49,465 nt of DNA, from assembly GCA_019912385.1 (NCBI GenBank), contig JAIOIW010000116.1:1-49465 (forward strand), in the 5' to 3' direction. Position 1 is the first letter of the stretch; each line of letters opens with the position of its first letter. This DNA comes from Notoacmeibacter sp. GTDB taxonomy: Bacteria > Pseudomonadota > Alphaproteobacteria > Rhizobiales > Rhizobiaceae. The position numbers and the translations under genes are program-made. The notes beneath the pieces are model-generated. The model saw only the letters and a list, made by a program, of their open reading frames with translations, made no database searches and was not told the origin of the DNA. Below are positions 43,353 through 49,465 of this stretch, piece by piece.

Positions 43353-44681
43353 ATGTCGAACCGGTTGAACGTGGCGCCAAATGATCTCAGCGCCTTCTGG
43401 ATGCCGTTTACCGCGAATCGTCAGTTCAAGAAGGCGCCGCGGATGCTGGTGGGTGCGCAGGACATGCACTACGTGGCAGCCGACGGCCGCAAGATCCTCG
43501 ACGGCACGGCGGGGCTTTGGTGCGTCAATGCCGGCCACTGCCGCCCGAAGATCACGGAGGCGATCCGAGAACAGGCCGGCGAACTCGACTACGCGCCGGC
43601 GTTCCAGATGGGCCATCCCAAGGTGTTCGAGCTGGCCAACCGGCTGGTCGATCTCGCGCCCGACCATCTCAACCACGTGATGTTCACCAATTCCGGCTCG
43701 GAATCGGTGGAAACGGCGCTCAAGGTCGCGCTCGCCTACCACCGCGCCAAGGGCAACGGTTCCCGCTTCCGCCTGATCGGCCGCGAGCGCGGCTACCACG
43801 GCGTCAATTTCGGCGGCATCTCGGTCGGCGGCATCGTCTCCAACCGCAAGATGTTCGGCACGCTGCTGACGGGCGTCGACCACCTGCCGCATACCCATCT
43901 GCCGGCCAAGAACGCCTATACGCGCGGCGAACCGGAACATGGCGCGGACCTGGCCGACGAACTGGAGCGCATCGTCACGCTTCACGACGCCTCCACGATC
44001 GCGGCCGTGATCGTCGAGCCGGTGGCGGGCTCGACCGGCGTGCTGATCCCGCCGAAGGGTTATCTGAAACGTCTGCGCGAGATCTGCGACAAGCACGGTA
44101 TCCTGCTGATCTTCGACGAGGTGATCACCGGGTTCGGACGCCTCGGAACGCCGTTTGCGGCCGACTATTTCGACGTGAAGCCCGATATCGTGACCACGGC
44201 GAAGGGCTTGACCAACGGCGTGATCCCGATGGGCGCGGTGTTCGTGACCGACGAAATCCACAACGCGTTCATGACCGGGCCGGAGCACCTGATCGAGTTC
44301 TTCCACGGTTACACCTATTCCGGCAACCCGATGGCCTCGGCCGCCGCGCTCGGCACGCTCGACACCTATCGCGAGGAAGGTCTGCTGACGCGCGGGGCGG
44401 AACTCGCCGACTACTGGGCCGACGCGCTTCATTCGCTGAAAGATACAAGGCATGTCATCGATATCCGCAATATCGGCCTGATCGGCGCGATCGAACTGGA
44501 GCCGGCCGCCGGCGAGCCGACCAAGCGCGCTTTCTCCGCTTTCGTGAAGGCGTTCGAGAAGGGCTGTCTGATCCGCACGACGGGCGACATCATTGCGCTC
44601 AGCCCGCCGCTGATCATCGAGAAGAACCAGATCGACGAGTTGATCGACACGGTTCGCACCGTATTGGGCGAGGTCGACTAG
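43353..44681 (+). CDS. Omega-amino acid (beta-alanine):pyruvate transaminase, class III
   Basis: A 442-residue class III aminotransferase of the beta-alanine:pyruvate group: LSAFWMPFTANRQFKKAPRML at the start, FTNSGSESVETALKVALAYHRAKG for PLP phosphate binding, the Asp of LLIFDEVITGFGRLG, and the PLP lysine Lys284 in TTAKGLTNGVIPMGA. It would convert beta-alanine from uracil (or 3-aminoisobutyrate from thymine) to malonate semialdehyde or its methyl form. The AGGAAG before ATG 43353 is a good ribosome site. It is first in a rightward group that runs to the ABC transporter. Confidence 0.93.
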   Translation: MSNRLNVAPNDLSAFWMPFTANRQFKKAPRMLVGAQDMHYVAADGRKILDGTAGLWCVNAGHCRPKITEAIREQAGELDYAPAFQMGHPKVFELANRLVDLAPDHLNHVMFTNSGSESVETALKVALAYHRAKGNGSRFRLIGRERGYHGVNFGGISVGGIVSNRKMFGTLLTGVDHLPHTHLPAKNAYTRGEPEHGADLADELERIVTLHDASTIAAVIVEPVAGSTGVLIPPKGYLKRLREICDKHGILLIFDEVITGFGRLGTPFAADYFDVKPDIVTTAKGLTNGVIPMGAVFVTDEIHNAFMTGPEHLIEFFHGYTYSGNPMASAAALGTLDTYREEGLLTRGAELADYWADALHSLKDTRHVIDIRNIGLIGAIELEPAAGEPTKRAFSAFVKAFEKGCLIRTTGDIIALSPPLIIEKNQIDELIDTVRTVLGEVD

Positions 44682-44711
44682 CAACACGCAAAAACCGGCA
44701 AGGAGATGCTG

Positions 44712-45959
44712 ATGCCTTTTGAATCCAACCTTCGCATCAATGGCGACCGGCTCTGGGACACGATCCACGAGATCGCCAGGATCGGCCCGGGCGTGGCGGG
44801 CGGCAACAATCGCCAGACGCTGACCGACGAGGATGGCGAGGGGCGCAAGCTTTTCCGCAGATGGTGCGAGGAAGCCGGCTGCACCATGGGCATCGACGAG
44901 ATGGGCACGATGTTTGCCACCCGGCCCGGCACCGACCCCGATGCGCTGCCCGTCTATGTCGGCTCGCATCTCGACACGCAGCCGACCGGCGGGCGTTATG
45001 ACGGCATACTCGGCGTGCTCGGCGGGCTGGAGATCGTGCGCACGCTGAACGATCTCGGCATCAGGACCAGGCATCCGATCGTGGTCACCAACTGGACCAA
45101 CGAGGAGGGGACGCGGTTTGCCCCCGCCATGCTGGCATCGGGTGTGTTCGCCGGCATTCACACGCAGGACTGGGCCTATGCGCGCGAGGATGCAAAGGGC
45201 CTGAAGTTCGGCGATGAGCTCGGGCGCATCGGCTGGAAGGGCGACGAGAAGGTGGGCGCACGCAAGATGCACGCCTTCTTCGAACTGCACATCGAGCAAG
45301 GGCCGATCCTGGAGGCCGAGGGCAAGGACATCGGTGTCGTCACCCATGGGCAGGGCCTGTCCTGGACCCAGGTGACGGTGACCGGCAAGGAAGCGCATAC
45401 CGGCTCGACGCCGATGCCGATGCGCAAGAATGCCGGGCTCGGCATGGCGCGCATTCTCGAACTGGTCGACGAGATCGCGCTGTCGCACGCGCCGCACGCG
45501 GTGGGCGCGGCGGGCCATATCGACGTCTATCCCAATTCACGCAACGTGATCCCCGGCAAGGTGGTATTCACGGTCGATTTCCGCTCTCCCGATCTTGCCG
45601 TCATCCAGGACATGGAAAAACGGCTGGCTGTCGGCGCGCAGAAGATCTGCGACGACATGGGGCTTGGCATGGAACTGGAAAAGGTGGGCGGCTTCGACCC
45701 GGTGACCTTCGACGAGACCTGCGTGAAGGCGGTGCGCGACGCGGCCGAGCGGCTCGGCTACTCGCACCGCAACATCATTTCCGGCGCCGGGCACGACGCC
45801 TGCTGGATCAACCGGGTGGCGCCGACGGCGATGGTGATGTGCCCGTGCGTCGACGGTCTTTCCCACAACGAGGCAGAGGAAATCTCCAAGGAGTGGGCCC
45901 AGGCAGGCGCCGATGTGCTGTTCCATGCGGTGGTCGAAACGGCAGGGATCGTCGAGTGA
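44712..45959 (+). CDS. Zn-dependent N-carbamoyl amidohydrolase (beta-ureidopropionase type, M20 family)
   Basis: A 415-residue M20-family amidohydrolase of the hydantoinase/carbamoylase group. Metal ligands appear in VGSHLDTQPTGGRYDGILGV and NWTNEEGTRF; the dimerisation and substrate region is TGKEAHTGSTPMPMRKNAG; a further metal His is near GLSHNEAEEIS. Between a dihydropyrimidinase and a transaminase it should hydrolyse N-carbamoyl-beta-alanine to beta-alanine, CO2 and ammonia. ATG 44712 has AAGGAG at six bases; ATG 44706 is too close to it. Confidence 0.9.
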   Translation: MPFESNLRINGDRLWDTIHEIARIGPGVAGGNNRQTLTDEDGEGRKLFRRWCEEAGCTMGIDEMGTMFATRPGTDPDALPVYVGSHLDTQPTGGRYDGILGVLGGLEIVRTLNDLGIRTRHPIVVTNWTNEEGTRFAPAMLASGVFAGIHTQDWAYAREDAKGLKFGDELGRIGWKGDEKVGARKMHAFFELHIEQGPILEAEGKDIGVVTHGQGLSWTQVTVTGKEAHTGSTPMPMRKNAGLGMARILELVDEIALSHAPHAVGAAGHIDVYPNSRNVIPGKVVFTVDFRSPDLAVIQDMEKRLAVGAQKICDDMGLGMELEKVGGFDPVTFDETCVKAVRDAAERLGYSHRNIISGAGHDACWINRVAPTAMVMCPCVDGLSHNEAEEISKEWAQAGADVLFHAVVETAGIVE

Positions 45960-46042
45960 CCGGTGAATTCCAACCGGCGGCATCGGCGCCTGGTTCCGAC
46001 GATGATGCCGTCAGCGTTCCCTGGAGATGAAGTCCCGATTTC

Positions 46043-46390
46043 ATGAATATGCCCGGTCACATAAAGGTGCTGCTGTCGGACGAGATCCGGGCATACGACC
46101 CGGATGGTCCGGCAACCCGGAAGGTTGGACAGGGCGAACCGATGTCGCCCGATTGGCACCGGCAGACCATAATGGACTTCCTGGAGGCGCTGATCGAACC
46201 GCAGGAAACCGAGGTGCTGTTCAGTGGCGGGGCGTCACTGATGTGCTGGTCGGTCACCAGGAGCAACGGCGCCTACCGTGTGATCTACATACCCTGGACC
46301 GGGCACTTTTCGCTGGCGGTGGAGTCAAGATACGGTCCTGTCGATATCGGCGTCCATGGCGATGCCATGGGCTGTTTCGGGTCGGTGTGA
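46043..46390 (+). CDS. Small protein of unknown function in the pyrimidine cluster
   Basis: A 115-residue open frame between the amidohydrolase and the class II aldolase gene. No family recognised. It has a polar first half and a hydrophobic-strand-rich second half (VLFSGGASLMCWSVTRSNGAYRV), with no signal peptide. It uses several ATA and AGG codons, rarer in the neighbouring genes, and has no convincing ribosome site, so it may be an acquired or poorly translated gene. A second overlapping frame at 46027-46401 is less protein-like. Probably real, but not certain. Confidence 0.45.
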   Translation: MNMPGHIKVLLSDEIRAYDPDGPATRKVGQGEPMSPDWHRQTIMDFLEALIEPQETEVLFSGGASLMCWSVTRSNGAYRVIYIPWTGHFSLAVESRYGPVDIGVHGDAMGCFGSV

Positions 46391-46414
46391 AGGGATATTG
46401 AGGAGGGGCAGGCC

Positions 46415-47170
46415 ATGAAATCCAACATTGTTTCCCTCGTGAACGCCGACGAACGCCAGTTGCGCATCGATCTGGCCGCAGCATTGCGCCTTGCGGCGCG
46501 CGCCGACTGGCACGAGGGCGTGGCGAACCACTTCTCCGCCGCCGTTTCGCCGGATGGCCGGAAATTCCTGGTCAATCCGCGCTGGAAACATTTTTCGCTC
46601 GCAAAGGCCTCGGAGCTGCTGCTGGTCGATGCCGACGACCCGAAGACGATGAAGCGGCCCGACGCGCCGGACCCGTCGGCGTGGTCGATCCATTCGGCGA
46701 TCCACCGCAACCTGCCGCATGCGCGCGTGGCGCTGCATCTGCATCCGCCCTACGCGACGACGCTCGCCTGCCTGAAGGATCCGACGATCCATCCGATCGA
46801 CCAGGTGACGGCGCGGTTCTTCCGCCGCATCGTCTACGACTTGCGTTTTGGCGGGATCGCAACCGGGGAGGCCGAGGGTGAGCGCATCGCGGCGACCATC
46901 GGCAACCATCGCCAGGTGATGATGGGCAATCACGGAGTCACCACGCTGGCGCCGACCGTCGCCGAAGCCTTCGACGCCATGTACCATCTGGAACGCGCCG
47001 CCCGCCAACTGGTGCTGGCCTATTCGACCGGGCAGCCGCTCAGCATCATGAATGACGACCTGGCGGAAGAGACGGCGTGCGAATGGGAGACCTACAAGGG
47101 CGCCGAGTTCTCCCATTTCGCGGAAATGAAGCGAATCCTGGATCGGGAAGACCCGTCCTATGCCGATTGA
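46415..47170 (+). CDS. Class II aldolase/adducin domain protein
   Basis: A 251-residue member of the class II aldolase (fuculose-1-phosphate aldolase-like) superfamily. Features are HEGVANHFSAAV, the zinc-binding HLHPPYATTLACL, the GNHGVTTLAPTVAEAFDAMYHLERAA segment with the third metal His, and a C-terminal extension of about 50 residues. The carboxylate/phosphate partner residues are not clear. Such proteins cleave or decarboxylate small phosphorylated or keto compounds; in a pyrimidine pathway none of the textbook steps requires one, so the substrate is unknown. GAGGAGGGG precedes ATG 46415. Confidence 0.87.
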   Translation: MKSNIVSLVNADERQLRIDLAAALRLAARADWHEGVANHFSAAVSPDGRKFLVNPRWKHFSLAKASELLLVDADDPKTMKRPDAPDPSAWSIHSAIHRNLPHARVALHLHPPYATTLACLKDPTIHPIDQVTARFFRRIVYDLRFGGIATGEAEGERIAATIGNHRQVMMGNHGVTTLAPTVAEAFDAMYHLERAARQLVLAYSTGQPLSIMNDDLAEETACEWETYKGAEFSHFAEMKRILDREDPSYAD

Positions 47171-47209
47171 CCGGCAGTTGAAAACCCGGAACTGAAGGAA
47201 AGCGGAGCA

Positions 47210-48661
47210 ATGAGCAAAGTCATCAAGAACGGAACGATCGTCACCGCCGACCGCACCTGGAAGGCCGATGTCCTCATCAAGCACGACAAGATCGTTGCCA
47301 TCGGGCCCGACCTGCATGCCGACCACGAGATCGACGCGACGGGCTGCTACGTGATGCCCGGCGGCATCGACCCGCACACGCATCTGGAAATGCCGTTCAT
47401 GGGCACCTATTCGTCGGACGATTTCGAGAGCGGCACGCGCGCTGCCGTTTCGGGCGGGACAACCATGGTGGTTGATTTCTGTCTGCCGAACCCCGGCGAG
47501 TCGTTGCTCACGGCAATTGACCGGTGGTCCAACAAGTCGACGCGTGCATGCTGCGACTATTCCTATCACATGGCGATCACCTGGTGGGGCGAACAGGTGT
47601 TCAACGAGATGCCGCTCGTGGTGGAGAAGGGCATCACCTCCTTCAAGCACTTCATGGCCTACAAGGGTGCGCTGATGGTCAACGACGACGAGATGTACGC
47701 CTCGTTCCAGCGCTGCGCGGAACTGGGCGCGCTGCCGCTCGTTCACGCCGAGAACGGCGATGTGGTTGCCTCGCTGCAGCAAAAGTTGCTGGCGGAAGGC
47801 AATGACGGGCCGGAGGCGCATGCCTATTCGCGGCCGCCGGAGGTGGAAGGGGAAGCCACCAACCGCGCGATCATGATCGCGGACATGGCCGGCGTCCCGC
47901 TCTATGTCGTGCATACCTCCTGCGAGCAGAGCCACGAGGCGATCCGGCGCGCGCGCCAGAAGGGCATGCGCGTTTTCGGCGAACCGCTGATCCAGCACCT
48001 GACCCTCGACGAGAGCGAGTATTTCGACAAGGACTGGGATCATTCCGCGCGCCGGGTGATGAGCCCGCCCTTCCGCAACAAGATGCACCAGGATTCGCTG
48101 TGGGCCGGCCTGCAGGCGGGTTCGCTGCAGGTCGTGGCGACCGACCACTGCGCTTTCACCACCGAGCAGAAGCGCTACGGCGTCGGCGATTTCACCAAAA
48201 TCCCGAACGGAACCGGCGGGCTGGAGGATCGCCTGCCGGTGCTGTGGACCTACGGCGTCGGCACGGGCCGGCTGACCATGAACGAGTTTGTGGCCGTTAC
48301 CTCGACCAACATAGCCAAGATTCTCAACATGTACCCAAAGAAGGGTGCGATCGTGGAAGGTGCGGATGCCGACATCATCGTCTGGGATCCGGAGGCGGAA
48401 AAAACGATCACGGCGGACAAGCAGCAATCGGCGATCGACTACAACGTATTCGAGGGCATCAAGGTGAAGGGCCTGCCGAAATACGTGCTGTCGCGCGGCC
48501 ACATCGCGGTCGACAACGGCGTGTTGCATGCTGAGCCCGGCCACGGCGAGTTTGTTGCCCGCGAACCGAACATGGCGGTCAACAAGGCGCTGTCGACCTG
48601 GAAGGAACTGGTCGCGCCGCGCAAGGTGAAACGCACCGGCATTCCGGCGAGCGGGGTGTGA
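47210..48661 (+). CDS. hydA: Dihydropyrimidinase (D-hydantoinase family)
   Basis: A 483-residue cyclic amidohydrolase. The zinc motif is GGIDPHTHLEMPF, the lysine expected to be carbamylated is Lys152 in HFMAYKG, further histidines are in LPLVHAENGD and VVHTSCEQSH, and the catalytic Asp is in VATDHCAFT. It opens dihydrouracil or dihydrothymine to the N-carbamoyl beta-amino acid, linking PreTA with the amidohydrolase at 44712. The stop overlaps the next ATG (TGATG), so the ABC transporter gene is translationally coupled to it. Confidence 0.95.
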   Translation: MSKVIKNGTIVTADRTWKADVLIKHDKIVAIGPDLHADHEIDATGCYVMPGGIDPHTHLEMPFMGTYSSDDFESGTRAAVSGGTTMVVDFCLPNPGESLLTAIDRWSNKSTRACCDYSYHMAITWWGEQVFNEMPLVVEKGITSFKHFMAYKGALMVNDDEMYASFQRCAELGALPLVHAENGDVVASLQQKLLAEGNDGPEAHAYSRPPEVEGEATNRAIMIADMAGVPLYVVHTSCEQSHEAIRRARQKGMRVFGEPLIQHLTLDESEYFDKDWDHSARRVMSPPFRNKMHQDSLWAGLQAGSLQVVATDHCAFTTEQKRYGVGDFTKIPNGTGGLEDRLPVLWTYGVGTGRLTMNEFVAVTSTNIAKILNMYPKKGAIVEGADADIIVWDPEAEKTITADKQQSAIDYNVFEGIKVKGLPKYVLSRGHIAVDNGVLHAEPGHGEFVAREPNMAVNKALSTWKELVAPRKVKRTGIPASGV

Positions 48662-49464
48662 TGGCCGCGAAGCTGCACCAGAGCATGGACATGAACTCCG
48701 TCATCTCCGCTTCCAGGCTCGACCTGACGTTCCATACCGATGACGGGCCCGTCAACGCGCTTTCGAATGTCGATCTCGACATCTCCAAGGGCGAATTCGT
48801 GTCCTTCATCGGACCCTCGGGCTGCGGCAAGACCACGCTGCTACGCGTCATCGCCGATCTTGAGCAGCCAACCGGCGGCGAAGTGCTCGTCAACGGCATG
48901 ACCCCGCACCAGGCGCGCGAGAAACGCGCCTACGGCTACGTGTTCCAGGCCGCCGCGCTGTTTCCGTGGCGCACCATCGAGAACAATGTCGCCCTGCCGC
49001 TGGAGATCATGGGATTTTCGGCTGCCGAGCGGAAGGAACGCATCCGGCGCACGCTGGATCTGGTCAACCTGTCCGGCTTCGAGAAGAAGTATCCCTGGCA
49101 ACTGTCCGGCGGCATGCAGCAACGCGCCTCGATCGCCCGTGCGCTTGCCTTCGACGCCGATATCCTGCTGATGGACGAGCCATTCGGCGCGCTGGACGAG
49201 ATCGTGCGCGACCACCTGAACGAGCAGCTCCTGCAGCTGTGGGATCGCACCGGCAAGACCATCTGTTTTGTCACCCACTCGATTCCCGAGGCGGTGTATC
49301 TGTCCACCCGTATCGTGGTGATGTCGCCGCGCCCGGGGCGGATCACCGACGTGATCGACAGCCCGCTTCCGCGTGAGCGCCCGCTGGATATCCGCGAGAC
49401 GCCGGAATTCCTGGAGGTCGCCCACCGTGTCCGCGAGGGGCTGCGCGCGGGGCACGGGGAATGA
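48661..49464 (+). CDS. ABC transporter ATP-binding protein, NitT/TauT (SsuB) type
   Basis: A 267-residue ATPase with Walker A GPSGCGKTTLL (from residue 51), a Q-loop FQAAALFPWRT, signature LSGGMQQRASIARAL, Walker B ILLMDEPFGALDE and the H-loop FVTHSIPEAV. The NitT/TauT subfamily handles sulfonates, nitrate, hydroxymethylpyrimidine and similar small solutes; here a pyrimidine or hydantoin importer is likely. GTG 48658 is an alternative start. Its TGA (49462-49464) lies within ATGA, so the next gene, probably the permease, likely starts at 49461 and continues beyond the window. Confidence 0.93.
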   Translation: MAAKLHQSMDMNSVISASRLDLTFHTDDGPVNALSNVDLDISKGEFVSFIGPSGCGKTTLLRVIADLEQPTGGEVLVNGMTPHQAREKRAYGYVFQAAALFPWRTIENNVALPLEIMGFSAAERKERIRRTLDLVNLSGFEKKYPWQLSGGMQQRASIARALAFDADILLMDEPFGALDEIVRDHLNEQLLQLWDRTGKTICFVTHSIPEAVYLSTRIVVMSPRPGRITDVIDSPLPRERPLDIRETPEFLEVAHRVREGLRAGHGE

Positions 49465-49465
49465 T

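Noticed and set aside
43296-45518. A 740-residue minus-strand frame across the transaminase and amidohydrolase genes
   Set aside because: Both plus-strand proteins show complete catalytic motifs; the antisense product is a GC-driven artefact.
46027-46401. Alternative 124-residue frame overlapping the small unknown gene
   Set aside because: More arginine and glycine rich, no better ribosome site, and its frame lacks the hydrophobic strand pattern seen in the 46043 frame.
1-49465. CRISPR arrays, tRNA or rRNA genes, prophage or plasmid functions
   Set aside because: No regularly spaced repeats, no cloverleaf-like or rRNA-like stretches and no phage, replication or conjugation genes were seen while reading both strands.

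Overview
This is a high-GC chromosomal window from an alphaproteobacterium, most likely of the Hyphomicrobiales (Rhizobiales). The pointers are an Irr-type Fur regulator, a form II RuBisCO operon of Rhodospirillum/Rhodobacter type, a palindromic repeat of a kind I associate with Rhizobiales, and uniformly alphaproteobacterial gene families. Genus and species cannot be fixed from the sequence alone. I saw no rRNA, tRNA, CRISPR array or intact insertion sequence.

Layout. (1) 1-2945, plus strand: the end of a crotonase gene, a biotin-dependent acyl-CoA carboxylase alpha subunit and a DinB/maleylpyruvate-isomerase-fold protein. (2) 9911-2956, minus strand: a compact catabolic operon made of a TetR regulator, a TRAP transporter (dctP-dctQ-dctM), a cyclase/formamidase-like hydrolase, a beta-keto acid cleavage enzyme, an SMP-30 lactonase and an OsmC protein. 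A TetR palindrome abuts its promoter. (3) 20000-10046, minus strand: a Calvin cycle cluster, cbbF-cbbP-cbbT-(phosphoglycerate kinase fragment)-cbbA-cbbM, then, after strong hairpins, cbbE-thioredoxin-like-cbbZ-cbbY. The divergent regulator cbbR lies across a 121-bp AT-rich region with two LysR-type dyads.

(4) 21245-27174, plus strand: the aerobic benzoyl-CoA (box) pathway, boxC-boxB-boxA-thioesterase-boxR. The benzoate-CoA ligase bclA lies 10 kb further on at 36947-38488. A shared direct-repeat motif (TGCA-N6-TGCA or a close variant) overlaps the start regions of boxC, boxR, bclA and the iron regulator irr, which outlines a BoxR regulon. (5) 27406-35858, between boxR and irr: a bacterial alpha-2-macroglobulin with an N-terminal PAN domain, then penicillin-binding protein 1C. 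A 267-bp element with TA-flanked terminal inverted repeats sits between them and supplies the stop codon of the macroglobulin gene. A DUF3228-like gene and irr follow.

(6) 38666-49464: a reductive pyrimidine degradation locus, with dihydropyrimidine dehydrogenase (preT-preA), a DMT-type exporter, RutR, an omega-amino acid:pyruvate transaminase, an N-carbamoyl amidohydrolase, a small unknown gene, a class II aldolase-like gene, dihydropyrimidinase and the ATPase of a NitT/TauT-type importer. Together these would turn uracil or thymine into malonate semialdehyde or its methyl homologue.

The genome thus appears able to use aromatic acids and pyrimidines and to fix CO2 through CbbM, perhaps as an electron sink. 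The most unusual items are the 171-residue phosphoglycerate kinase N-domain remnant, translationally coupled inside the cbb operon, and the BoxR-like site at irr.
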